Shown: positions 1-10,380 of the stretch, piece by piece
How the letters are laid out: the number at the start of each line of letters is the position of its first letter
Numbering within the stretch: the stretch's first letter is position 1
DNA from: Luzula sylvatica
Lineage: Eukaryota > Streptophyta > Magnoliopsida > Poales > Juncaceae
Assembly: GCA_946800325.1 (NCBI GenBank)
Contig: OX326961.1
Coordinates: forward strand, 1,404,655 to 1,468,654
DNA: 64,000 nucleotides
Direction: 5' to 3'
Notes under the pieces: generated by a model
Told to the model about the DNA's origin: nothing
The model's database searches: none
Seen by the model: only the letters and a program-made list of their open reading frames with translations
Made by a program: the position numbers and the translations under genes

Positions 1-20
1 ATCACTATTTTCATTACACA

Positions 21-21
<1 letters not shown>

Positions 22-64
<43 letters not shown>

Positions 65-89
65 TATTATTATTATTATTATTATTATT

Positions 90-149
<60 letters not shown>

Positions 150-229
150 GGTGTTGGTACTAAATAATAATAACATTAACAATAATAATAATAAATATTA
201 TTAGTATAAAATAATAATTATTGTTATTA

Positions 230-277
<48 letters not shown>

Positions 278-292
278 TATTATTATTAATAT
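22..292. repeat. Compound trinucleotide microsatellites
   Basis: TAA repeats run directly into TTA repeats (about 22-92), then about 20 TTG units (91-150). A second TAA-to-TTA block lies at 230-292. The TAA/TTA switches make each block self-complementary, so each can fold as a hairpin. The short open frames here are translations of the repeat. Confidence 0.95.
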
Positions 293-2030
293 TGATATTG
301 TAGGAAGAATAAGATAATAACAACAACAACCACTACAACAGATCTGCACATCAATACTCCCAAAAACCGTCGCTGAAAGTTTTACCGACGGCAACCCGTC
401 GCTGATCTCCCAATAATAATAATAATAACAATAATAATAATATATTTTTCTTAGAGATGAATTTTTAATTGTGAGGTTGATATAATTAAGCACTCAATAT
501 AATTTTATTTATAATATTGGGCCGCTAATTTACATTTATATGCATCTTGTAGTATTATAAAAATAATAATTTTGATTAAAATCCGCTGCGATGGTGAAGC
601 GGCGCTATATCGCCCGCTAACGCTAACCGTTAAAGTAAACGTCAAAACGCTGCGTGCCGCTACACGCTATTTAAAACATTGAGACGTAGTGATGAGGTTT
701 GATCCCAATCATTAATTTTTTACTATTTTTTTTAAGATTATATTATGTGTAGTCATTTATGCATCATATTTTACAATAACATTTATTCCATCTCCTTAAG
801 TCATGTCATCTTTGATATTTTAAATCCAAATCGTACGATTAAATTTGAACGTTTGATATTAAATATTATGTCCACATGGCAATGAATATGAAAAAAATTG
901 TTATTTTTTTTACGCATAAGTTATACAATTTTGTTATTTAATAAAAAAATTTGTTAGTATTTAATATTGTACATATGATCTCTTTCTCTCTCATCCATTT
1001 AATAAATCTATATATTTTTGCAAAATGAAACATTAGAATATTTGAGTGTAAGTTATATTAATAGTATTTTTAAGGACTTTAATTTCAAAAATCAATCAAG
1101 TATATTCACTTGAATTTTCTATTTATTTTGACATCCATATTAATATAATTCATGCCTAATAGATTTTTTTAATTTTAATTTGTGAAGATATTATGTAAGA
1201 AAATACAATGCAAAAAAATGGATATTAATATAATTCTTATTTTTACAAAATCTATTATATTGAGAATCATATATTAATTAAGTAGGTATATTTGTGTTTA
1301 TGTTTAAACAAATTTTATGTTTAAACAAAAATGAATATTGTATCTGTTAAAAAATAAAAATAACTTCTTAAACTTATAAACATATTTTGAATACTATTGC
1401 TATTTTTTAAGTTGTAAATTTAAAAATATCATACAATGTTAAATAACTTTTAATTATATTTTTGCTAAATTAAATTTTGATATTATTTTTTAATTATTTT
1501 GATTGTTAAATGTATGTTGGCTATAATTTTCATTGTTTTGTTTATCAATAAAAAGTTGTCAATACTATATAATTAATTATGCGTCTTGAGTGTGTAGGTT
1601 GTACAATTCAATGTTTTTTTATATTGCATAAATTATTGTGAGCAACAATGATTTTTTGTGATTATATTTTTTCGTAAGATTGTGTCATGTTTTGGATATT
1701 ATTATTTGCTTTAAAACATGTATTAAAATTTGATTAAAAAAAGTGATATTTTTTACCCGAACATAATATAATTGTAAAATACATATTTTTCGTTATACTT
1801 AAATTAATTCTATAATATGATGAGATTAATATAATATGAAATAATTTTGTTTTACTATAATATTATTATTATCATTATAAAAATTATAATATCGAAATAA
1901 AACAAAAAATATGATTGATATTATGTCTGACGAGTAGCGCGAATAATATAGGTTTATTTTGTAGTTTCAGAAAAGTTCTTTTACATGATACATGTGTAAT
2001 TATGAATTGATTTTATAAATATATGTGTAG
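293..2030. other. AT-rich DNA without a recognised gene
   Basis: No convincing coding exon is seen. A short GC-richer patch at about 580-670 holds CGCTA/GCGGC-type words, and a duplicated CCGTCGCTGA lies near 368 and 399. These may be ends of an old DNA transposon, but no paired termini were found. The last part, ending TGTGTAG at 2030, reads as a plant intron leading into the exon at 2031. Confidence 0.5.
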
Positions 2031-2254
2031 CTTATGCATGGTTGAAGTGCGAGAAAGAAGAAGAAACAGATTGTTATGAAGTGCTAATGAAAGGTGGGAT
2101 TATTACACGCGGCGGTTCAATGTTCGGATCGAACACACGTTTTACGCGTATAAGCCTTATTAAAACCGATGATGATTTCGAAATCCTGCTAAAAAACATG
2201 AAGGCTCTTGTTAATGTTAATGAAGAAGATCATAATGGCGTTGGTTCAATCTAA
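2031..2254 (+). pseudogene. Terminal exon of a TAR/alliinase-like aminotransferase gene
   Basis: After a plausible 3' splice site (ATGTGTAG, ending 2030) the frame reads YAWLKCEKEEETDCYEVL, then GGSMFGSNTRFTRISLIKTDD, and stops at 2254. Tryptophan-aminotransferase-related (TAR/TAA1) and alliinase C-terminal domains end this way: a YAWVKCE-like motif, a G-rich FG turn, and R-[IVL]-SL-x-K-x-x-DDF. Such enzymes are PLP-dependent; TAA1 converts tryptophan to indole-3-pyruvate in auxin synthesis. Only about 73 C-terminal residues are present. The catalytic PLP-lysine region and all upstream exons are not seen in the 2 kb before it. Either the gene lies mostly left of the window across a long, microsatellite-bearing intron, or this is an orphan exon. 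The exon itself has no stop or frameshift. The family is fairly sure; functional status is unknown. Confidence 0.6.
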
Positions 2255-3069
2255 TACCATGTTCATATTGAAAAAAAAACTAGAAAAATCTTAATCAACA
2301 ACTTTTGTTGATTCTAATATTTTGTGTAATTATATCGAAGCACATAATTGGTTGGAGATTACCTAAGATATGTAATTGCAGTATATATTGTTAATAGTTT
2401 TAATGAACAAGGAAGTTGATTAAAATTCATGGTACTAGATTTTGTTCCACAATTTGGTATGAGATCGATATTGGACATTCTGTAAATTTATGCTATTTCA
2501 ATAAATTTGATAGTTGTAAAATTTGAATATTGTACAACACAAACCTTATTTTTCTTCACGTATAATTATGGTGGTCACCGAACCGTAATATTTGCGAAAC
2601 ATTTATGTTTGAATAAAAACTATCGGTATCCAATCAGTTACGATAATTCGTATTCAAATATTAATTTCATGTACCATGCATTATGCAGCGGAAATGCGGG
2701 ATTTCCGTGACCTGAAATCTCGTTTCGATATAGTTCGTGTACGAAAGGAAGTGTTTAAGTTATATATTCACCAAATTGATGATGAACGGCGGGTTAAATG
2801 ATATTCTTCCGTCTAGCACGTTCTCCTCATAGTTTAACCGCGTGATTGATCACTAGTATATTTATTCGAACACATATACTCGTAATCCATCTTAAATTCG
2901 ACTTCACGGAGAGTTAACGATCGTCCTAGTTCAATCGTTAAGCCTTTTTTGTATTTTATCTCTCAAAAAATTCTCCAAATTGAGGTAACCCTTTTCTATT
3001 TTTTTTTCTCTCCTCTAAATAAGTCTCCTGGTGTAGAATGAATTGATTTTGAAAGAAAAACACGTTTTT

Positions 3070-3072
<3 letters not shown>
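2255..3072. other. Intergenic, no recognised feature
   Basis: This is downstream of the aminotransferase exon. Short open frames such as 2507-2710 show no family resemblance. Nothing else was recognised. Confidence 0.5.

Positions 3073-3144
<72 letters not shown>
3073..3144. repeat. (AT)n microsatellite
   Basis: About 36 AT units abut the left terminus of a TIR element. With the TA run at 3405 it looks like a single microsatellite split by the insertion. Confidence 0.95.
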
Positions 3145-3146
<2 letters not shown>

Positions 3147-3401
3147 GGGCTTCTATCATACACCCTTTTCCTTATCATACACCCATTTTCAAGGGTATTT
3201 GGAGTAATTATCCATTTATTAATATTTAAAGTAAGATCCCAAATATATTTATTAATTAATGTTTAACTAAATTGGAATTTTTTGTTGTTCATTTAAACAA
3301 AAATGTCCATAAATTTTTTTTTTATGATACACCCTTTTACAAATATAATTAATTGCTAAAATACCCAAAATACCCTTGTAAAAGGGTGTATGATAGAATT
3401 C

Positions 3402-3404
<3 letters not shown>
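3145..3404. mobile_element. MITE inserted in a TA microsatellite
   Basis: The 260-bp unit has terminal inverted repeats of about 26 bp. The left end reads GGGGGCTTCTATCATACACC; the right end, reverse-complemented, reads GGGGAATTCTATCATACACC. Both continue into CCTTTT. It encodes nothing. TA dinucleotides on both sides fit the TA target preference of Tc1/mariner-type (Stowaway-like) elements. Superfamily assignment is an inference. Confidence 0.8.

Positions 3405-3494
<90 letters not shown>
3405..3494. repeat. (TA)n followed by (GA)n microsatellite
   Basis: TA runs from 3405 to 3450 and passes directly into GA (3451-3494). The sequence that follows starts GAGATGCTAAC, the same terminus as the MITE end at 23070 read in reverse. 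Confidence 0.9.
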
Positions 3495-3497
<3 letters not shown>

Positions 3498-4501
3498 TAA
3501 CTAGAATCCACAAAACGAATCCAAGGATCTAAGATAAATATATGTAGAGTCGGAGGGACCTGATCGTAATTATTAACAGACGGTTAGATTAAAATAAAAA
3601 GAGGGTTGTTTTTGTAATTATTATCTCTTCTCCAGCGACCATTCCCTCTCTCGCGCCCGTGCCATAACCCCTTCACTCTCCGCGCGATGAAACCACGAGG
3701 GTGCTTGTGAAGGATGGCGTCGACTAGATCTCTCGATCCATTCTCGATCGATTCTTGATAGTTTACGTATTTCTTCTCCGGCGACGACTATATCTCTTGA
3801 TCCATTCTCGATCGATTCTTGACAGTAAAGGATGGCGTCGCCGTCTCTTCTTCCGGCGAGATCTTGAAGACTCTCCTTGTGTTATATTTTGTCACGAAAT
3901 TAATGGATTCCTTCCGGACTAACTCCCTTCAATATCGTCGATATCTGCGAAATGCGGTTAGTCAGTTAATTTCTTTAGTTTCATCCTGAAATTTCTTTTG
4001 TTTTTCTCGTCAATTCACGTTGCGGTTAGTCAGTTTTACTAATTCTTAAAATGAAACGAATTATTAGGCTGAATTGGGGCTTATATTTGCAAATTGAGTC
4101 AGAATTAGGGTTTTATTGTCCACAATTTGGTCAAATAGGGATTAAAATTGTTGATTAAGATTGATTGATTGGTGATAATTGTTCAACAGTGCTTAACTAA
4201 CATCGATTGGCCAATTTAGTCAATTAAGGTTTTATTAAATTGGAGTTCAATAGTGGTTAATTAAGATTGATTGGCGATAATTGAGACTATTTTGGTTTGT
4301 GATAAAACATATTATTATTTAGTCCGGAAGGAATCCATTAAGTTGTTGAAAAAAATTAATACACATTGCATTTTGGTTTGTGATAAAACAGATTATTGTT
4401 ACTGACTCGGTTCTTCTCCAGGCAATTATTACTTAATTAAAATAGTATATTCACCCGATTTTAATTTTTATGTATTATTATCTATTTATTTATTTATGCA
4501 G
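3495..4501. other. Repeat-rich, intron-like sequence before the PRMT exon
   Basis: It contains a duplicated block (TCTCGATCCATTCTCGATCG near 3738 and a near copy near 3797; AAGGATGGCGTCG near 3711 and 3828). An inverted pair of TTTAGTCCGGAAGGAATCC lies near 3900 (reverse) and 4319 (forward), with a third shortened copy near 4891. It ends in a pyrimidine-rich ...TTTATTTATGCAG acceptor at 4501. No upstream PRMT exon was recognised. Confidence 0.45.
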
Positions 4502-4888
4502 GGACTTGACCTTGTGACCATGAAACAAGACCAGATGGATTTCACCTCGACGGTCGAATTGAAACTAAAACCCAGCCACGCAGTAGGCCGCGCAGAGTGG
4601 TGCCACGGCATAGTTCTCTGGTTCGAAACAGGGTTCACATCTAGATTTTGCAAAGAGAACCCTACGAATCTGTCTACCTCGCCATATAACCCCCAAACTC
4701 ATTGGGCACAGACGATTTTGACCTTTAAAGAACCGATTGCAATGTGTAGTGAGAAGGGCAAATCGGTCATTTCAAATGGTTTGTTGGGCACGGAGGAATC
4801 TCCAGTTGCGAAAATTAGGGCTAGGATTAGTATTGTTAGGGATTTGAGTAGAGGTATTGATGTGTCCATCGAAATCACTAGGTATTGA
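4502..4888 (+). pseudogene. Penultimate-exon fragment of a PRMT3-type arginine methyltransferase
   Basis: From the CAG acceptor at 4501 the frame reads GLDLVTMKQDQMDFTSTVEL, then HGIVLWFETGFTSRFC, LSTSPYNPQTHWAQTILTF and KEPIAM. This is the C-terminal beta-barrel of class I protein arginine methyltransferases. The THW motif is intact, and the wording is closest to the plant PRMT3 branch. PRMTs move methyl groups from S-adenosylmethionine to arginine; this piece carries the conserved THW loop but lacks the SAM-binding Rossmann fold. The frame runs to a stop at 4886-4888, but a donor-like AG|GTATTG at 4880/4881 suggests the real exon ended at 4880, before a short last exon that is missing. A copia LTR begins 188 bp downstream. 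No internal stops are seen, so loss of the gene is recent or the fragment was captured. Family confidence is high; function as a gene is unlikely. Confidence 0.75.
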
Positions 4889-5075
4889 TTATTTAGTCCG
4901 GAAGGATTTGGTTTGTGAAAATTCAAGAAATCATTTCCTTTATTTGTATTCATTTGTTGCAAAATATACGATTAAATTTAACAGAATATACGATTGAATT
5001 TACTAAAATATAGTTAATTATCCGATGAATACGATCATTAATTTCATATAATTCAGCAAAATATATGATTGAATT
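4889..5075. repeat. Short AT-rich tandem repeats at the copia insertion site
   Basis: Several degenerate copies of a unit of about 22 bp of the form CAAAATATACGATTGAATTTA. The same repeat in inverse orientation lies at 20339-20384 beside the LTR that ends at 21449. The five bases before LTR 5076 are GAATT, and the five bases beyond the 3' end of the other LTR (read on minus) are also GAATT. Confidence 0.7.
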
Positions 5076-6145
5076 TGAAGGAAATACAGTTTTGGATCAA
5101 CGCTAAAATGGTACGTAGGACAAACGAACGTACGCGTTCGTGGGCATACTAAACAGATTAGTAAAACGGGTATAACTTTCAGTAGATAACTCCGATTTGA
5201 ATGATTCAAATTGGGTTAGTTAGATAATGAGATTATCTAGAACTGTCAGGTTGTAAGATTTTCCATTTTAGCGAGGTATCAGTGTCGTTCTAATGGAATA
5301 CCGAAAGGGTGCGACGGTTTGACATACAGTCAGTAATACGGGCGTACCTTTCGGGTCCGAACTCCAATTGGGCTGGATCCAATTGGGTTGGAAAGATAAT
5401 AAGATTATCTACAACTTTCGTAAATGTTCAAAGTCGGTTGGAACGATTTGATATTTTCGTTCTGAAATAATACTGAAAGGGTGTATGCAGTTTTCTGTTT
5501 GAAAAGGTGTATAGAAGATATACATACCTTTTGGCCCATCCTTATCCTATGGAGTATATATATGATGTTTCTCTCTCTCTCTCTCATAAGTTCAGTGCAG
5601 ATAATTAATGGATTTTATCCAGAAATTATGAGACTCTAATCAGATGATGAAAGAGTGCGAAGAGATTGAGAGAAAGAGAAAAGAGGAGAAAGGAGTTTTC
5701 TCCGTCTTAGAGAATCGAAACGCAATCATGCAAGTTCGCCGGTGCATCGTCTAGGCAGATGCATCCGCGACCGAGGTGCTATGACTCACGATGGATATGG
5801 GTAGAGGAGCGACATATGTGGCTCTTCGTTGTGATCAAACCGGAGAAGTAATCGAGTAACGGGCTGTGGAAGCGTGCGGGCATGGAATGCGCGAAGACAA
5901 CCGGAAACATGTCAAGATGGTGGGAGACGTGCGGTATGGGACGTACGGTCTAGTCACCAATGTGACACCGAAGGAAGAGAAGGATGCGAGCGATCAACCC
6001 GTCGTGCGTGATCAATTTCACGCTGGTAATCGTCTATCCTACTTTGCATCGTACCCTCGATATCGAAGCGTGATCTTGGATTTTGGGAACCGGACCGGGC
6101 CTTCATATCCCCTGCGCGGGCCCGGAGACGGGATAATTCCCTTCA
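5076..6145 (+). mobile_element. Copia element 1, 5' LTR
   Basis: The 1070-bp LTR starts TGAAGG and ends CCTTCA, a 6-bp terminal inverted repeat, and is followed after one base by a tRNA primer-binding site. It holds two imperfect repeats of roughly 175 bp, each with an inverted AGATAAT...ATTATCT core (near 5225 and 5394). There is a TATA-like TATATATA near 5556 and a CT run. The distal part is GC- and CpG-rich with GGGCCCGCGC-type words. The same LTR occurs at 11773, 20385, 52676, 54544 and 61925, all on minus. It is the likely promoter of the element. Confidence 0.92.
5555..5564 (+). promoter_or_regulatory. TATA box of the copia LTR
   Basis: A TATATATA run sits about 590 bp from the LTR end and just before a CT-rich stretch. 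The equivalent place in the other LTRs is also TATA-rich (TATATATA in the LTR at 61925; shorter versions elsewhere). It is a plausible U3/R boundary, assigned from position only. Confidence 0.5.
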
Positions 6146-6146
6146 G

Positions 6147-6158
6147 TGGTATCAGAGC
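6147..6158 (+). other. Primer-binding site (tRNA-iMet)
   Basis: TGGTATCAGAGC is the standard plant copia primer-binding site complementary to the 3' end of initiator methionine tRNA. It sits one base after the LTR end and fixes the element orientation as plus. Confidence 0.95.
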
Positions 6159-6404
6159 GATCGTTGAGATTTGAGGGTCGAATCATAGTCGTATATTGAA
6201 TATACGCACGGGTTATCAAAGTTCGTACCCGTTTGCATGAAAATTGGTGATTGAAAAGGAATTTCGATTAAAATCACAAGTGAAATCACTAGAGATCGGT
6301 CATAGGATGATTGAGAGTATCTAGGAATGATCGTGAAAAGAGTTTCACGATCGATCGTTTTCGAAACGATGAAAAACGAAATCAAAATCAAGGCTGTTGG
6401 TCAG

Positions 6405-6574
6405 TCATGACGCACCGTTTGGTGAGTCATGACGCTAGGGCCCCTGGAAGTTTTTGATGTTGGTCAGTCATGACGCACCAAACTGTCAGTCATGACGGAC
6501 TGTACAAAAATCCTGTGTAAAGAGTTACATGAGGTAGTGCATCATGACGCAACTTATGGTGCATCATGACGCAC
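6405..6574 (+). promoter_or_regulatory. Array of six paired TCATGACG sites in the copia leader
   Basis: Six copies of TCATGACG(C/G) start at 6405, 6427, 6468, 6490, 6542 and 6564, at intervals of 22, 41, 22, 52 and 22 bp, giving three pairs. In the first four the core is the perfect palindrome GTCATGAC; all contain TGACG. TGACG is the known core bound by plant TGA-class bZIP factors in paired as-1-type elements. Binding here is inferred only. The layout matches the 17537-18048 array, with a different motif. Confidence 0.75.
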
Positions 6575-6834
6575 AAGCCCCGAGTTGCCAGATTTGTTTT
6601 TTGACTACACACTTCGAAAATTCGTATTCTTTGCACCAATTTATTTCATATTTATTTAATTATTATTTAGAATAATTTAGTCTCCATAGATAGTGCATAT
6701 GCATTAGAAAATATTGTGATAGTGATATAATATGATTATGTCACGAATTTAGAAACATGGAATGACATGATCCCTCATAATATTTAAGTCATGGAAATGC
6801 CTTCCATATCCACAACCATCGAGATTGATATGAC

Positions 6835-6947
6835 ATAGTGCGTGGTTTCAGGCCATAGTCGGGCACGTACTATTGTATATATTGGTGCGGGTGGTAAGCG
6901 TTAATTGGGGACTCACGTGGTTTCAGGCCATAGTCGGGCACGTGAGT
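6835..6947 (+). other. Two constant-loop stem-loops in the copia internal region
   Basis: The loop GTTTCAGGCCATAGTCGGG occurs twice (6845-6863, 6920-6938). The first has arms ATAGTGCGTG and CACGTACTAT (10 pairs, one G-U). The second has arms ACTCACGTG and CACGTGAGT (9 perfect pairs). The arms differ between the two but stay complementary. A weaker third copy of the loop core, GGCCATAGTC, lies near 7153. Element 4 has both hairpins at about 60570-60700. Confidence 0.7.
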
Positions 6948-8821
6948 AGTTCAATTGAACGATACGTTGGATACGGTTGTGACTTGACCGTCCAAGCCAA
7001 TCAGATTGGAGTTCGGGACATAGATAGAATGCACACACGGAACTGGGATTGTATAGGATACGATCCATCACCGAAATTCTATAAAGGAAAGAGAGTCGTA
7101 TTGGATACGATTGGATTTAATCCTACCTAAAATATCGAGATCTCATTTGTCGGCCATAGTCACTTATGGGAGGATCGTAAAATATGGATCTCGAATGTTA
7201 TGGACTTGGAGTCCCGTATCGGTATGAGGGTTACCGATTCGATAAAATAACATTGTCATATATTCATCATATAAGCATATATATTAAGTACGCATGGTTA
7301 GGAGTTAATTTTCATCATCCGTTTAGAATTATGTTTTCAAGCAACACCAAATATATCGTTGAGATCGATATGATAGATGACTTTTGGGCCGGAATTACCA
7401 TGATTAACCATGATAGTCAAAGAATAGTTCTTAGACTTAAAGGAACGTGTTGGACACGGAAATGGTAGATTCGGGTCTCGAGACTTTGGATTTAGAGAAA
7501 GCCGGATTCGATAAACTTTAAGAAGGAATCGAACGATATTACGTGCCTTGTGGTGGCATGTATAGACGCATTTTTCTCAAAATTGTTTTGAGAATTCTGG
7601 TGTATATGAAAGTAAAACACAACGCTCATGAAATAGTTTCAAGTGCTAGAGCGTGTTGAATGGTTCGATGCGGCTCAAAGAGTAGGTTAATTTTGAGACG
7701 CATTATGGGTCTTTGATTAACACTCGTGTGTTGATGGTACGAGATTTGATCTTCGTGACCGAATATCATATGCATTCGATAGATAAGTCGATCCCGAAAT
7801 TGCATATGATGCGATGTAAATTTGAATAGGAGATGCTTGGAGTGTCCGGGGAATCCAAAGCATAGAGATGCGTGGATATCCTGTAATTCAAAGGCGGGAT
7901 CGAAAGAAATGAATGTCTAAGGGTATTTTGGGAAAATATTTTCCAAAACAGAAAGTTCGGACAAGGAGTTGTCCAAACTAATGACTCAAAGAATGGTGAA
8001 ATCCGAGGAGGATTAAACCTAGAAGTTGATTGCTTCTTTTGGTATTGCCGTCTTGGCCATATAAACGAGATTCACGTGTCTAGATTCCATATGATGGAAT
8101 GCTAGAATCATTCGAATTAGATTGGATTGATTAATGCGATACTTATTTATTAGGCAAGACGACAAAGGGCATCATTCTCCAAAGGTTGGAGAAAGATCCA
8201 ATGAATTATTGGAAATTATATTTACATATGATGTTCCGATAAGTTCCAAGGCAAGAGGAGGCTATCGGTATTTTGTTACGTTTATGGACGGTTAAATTAG
8301 ATATGAAAATATCTATTTAATGCGTGCCGAAATGGAGACTTTTGAAAGGTTCGAAGAGTTTCAAAAACGAAATACGAAATCAATTAAGCAAGAAAAGCTA
8401 AACCTTTCGATAGGATCGAAGAGGCGATATTTGAGTTATGAATATTGATGATCATTTATGATTGTGGAATCGTTTCACGATTGCCTTTATTCGGAACATT
8501 GAGATGTGTCCGAAAAGAGGAAATGAACGCATGTTGGACATGGTTCGATAAATGAATGGTTGCATATAAGATATGAACCATAAACCTTCTAATCGGTACA
8601 AAAGACGCCATATGAGATATGGATCGGAATGGTTCCGAAGTTGTCACTTGTACAGATTTGAGGATGTGAGTGTGTTTCGAAATTTGTTTCGGTTAAACTC
8701 AATCCCAAATCTGAAAATTGTTCGTTTATTCTTAAGGAAACTAAAGGGTATTAGTTCTAATGTCCCGACGAAAATGAGATTTTCGTGGTTCGAAGAGATG
8801 CCTTCTTGGAGGAGGACTAGA

Positions 8822-9351
8822 TGTTAGGAATTCGGGCAACCATATTGTACAGCGGAACTTACCCGAACCCCTTAAGCCATGGATATGTGTATCGCTAATT
8901 AGATACGAAGGAAGAGTTTCAAAAATTTCACCTCAGATTTAGTTCAAATCTGGTTGAAGGAAGCTTGTAGAGATCACGTTGGTGTGCTCGAACCGGCACC
9001 ACCCTCTATCGGTATCCACACGCGACTCGTCTAGACTGGATGTGAAGACCTCCGATGCTAGTCGGATCCTTCCTCCCTTCAGAAAATCTGCTTGGCTTCT
9101 CTTTTCTTTCACAAAGAAATTCTGCCTCAAAGATTCACTCTTTTCTTATCTTACTAAGAAAACTATTTTCTCTTCATTTTTAACTCTCCAAGAAAACTAT
9201 TTTCTTTGAGTCAAAATTCTGTCAAAAAAATAGAGTGAATCTCTCTTTTCTTTCTCTCTAAGAAAACTCTTTTCAAAGATTGAATCAATCTCTTTCATAA
9301 AGAGGTTTGGTGTGTATTAATAATCAAGTGGAAAAACTCTTAGGATTCCCA
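8822..9351 (-). mobile_element. LTR of a second copia element (A)
   Basis: This is a 530-bp TG...CA block. On minus it starts TGGGAATCCTAAG after a purine run (TTTGGTGGG, 9352-9360) and ends GAATTCCTAACA. Its beginning cuts element 1 sequence at 8821. Downstream on plus (9352-about 10085) is 3' noncoding copia DNA resembling 55556-56500, so this is a 3' LTR in minus orientation. LTR limits are accurate to a few bases. Confidence 0.65.
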
Positions 9352-10085
9352 CCCACCAAATATCTTCATCCAATGAATGATATCCTGAGTATTAATACCA
9401 TGCACCCATACATGCATGTAGCATTCAATTAATGCTTTACACCTTCTGTTCGAACAAAATAATATCCTCGTTCGAACAGAATAATATCCACGTTCGAACA
9501 GCATAATATCTATGTATTTGATTTTCTGTGTCCAGTCCGAACTTGTCTTTGTGTGTGACCCTATAGGTTTATTTAATGTTGGCAGCATACTAAATCTCTA
9601 TTTAAATATGCAAATCATAATTGGCCTCTAGCAAGGCATTATGACTACCCAAATTAAATAAATGATTTGTGATCAAAACCTATTTATCAAATAGACAAAT
9701 TACTAGCTCTCTTGTTCATACGATATATGTTGATCAAAGACATGGTCAAATGTCATCCTTTCTAAATCAACTTAACTCTTTCCCGATATAGAATTAGATT
9801 GAATATTCAATTAATATTAACAACACATGTTAATCTTATTGAGCGTGGCCATGCATTTCCTTCAATCATAATTCATCAGGGGGCCCTGAGAGATATCTCT
9901 TTCAATCATGAAAGGAACAACTTCCATCTTGGTTATTCACATCCTCCAACATGCTTCATGTAATACCCAATGATGATCTTGATTACCCGGTTAAAGATAA
10001 CAAAAAAACATATCTAAGTATCACAATTCACAGGTGAGAAATCTAATGATAAGCTCAGGTCAAAGAACTAAAATTCTATTTGTTT
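9352..10085 (-). mobile_element. 3' noncoding region of copia element A (truncated)
   Basis: It is a diverged relative of the region between RNase H and PPT in elements 4 and 5: a TAGCTCTCTTGTTCATACGATAT stretch matches CTCTTGTTTGCGATATCC near 55860, and CCCAATGATGATC matches near 56110. TTCGAACA-centred triplicates lie at about 9449-9500. It ends at a junction with scrambled gypsy DNA. Confidence 0.6.
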
Positions 10086-10380
10086 ATGAGAATATATATA
10101 ATGACAATAACCATGTATATTCTCATTAGGGACTACATGGATTGGAGAGACCCACTTTGTTGGCACTTGTTCACCTTCTTGGTTTTCGATTATAACCATG
10201 TATATTCTCATTAGGGACTACATGGATTGGAGAGACCCACTTTGTTGACAATAACCATGTATATTCTCATATATATAACTTCCATCTTGTTGGCACTTGT
10301 TCACCTTCTTGGTTTTCGATTATAGTTATCCCCGTTTTCTTAGGGACTACATGGATTGGAGAGACCCACTTTGAATCGGT
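10086..10380 (-). repeat. Scrambled duplications at a gypsy fragment end
   Basis: A block containing GGGACTACATGGATTGGAGA occurs three times (near 10130, 10214 and 10341). A second block with GGCACTTGTTCACCTTCTTG occurs twice (near 10158 and 10290). A third, CCATGTATATTCTCAT, recurs at three junctions. The order and partial overlap suggest template switching during end joining. Confidence 0.8.

Larger units (their letters stand above)
6159..8821 (+). mobile_element. Copia element 1, leader and 5' internal region (degenerate)
   Basis: This internal DNA is collinear with the reverse complement of about 15150-17530 (element 2) and 58600-61900 (element 4). No long reading frame remains; open stretches such as 6873-7130 and 8573-8827 recur in the other copies, for example 60398-60655 and 58590-58853. 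It carries the TGACG pair array (6405-6574) and the constant-loop hairpins (6835-6947). Homology stops at 8821, just after GGAGGAGGACTAGAT, where a different LTR begins. The corresponding 3' part may be the piece at 18640-20338. Confidence 0.8.

Noticed and set aside
2956..3178. Open frames with long YIYIYI runs
   Set aside because: Translations of the AT microsatellite.
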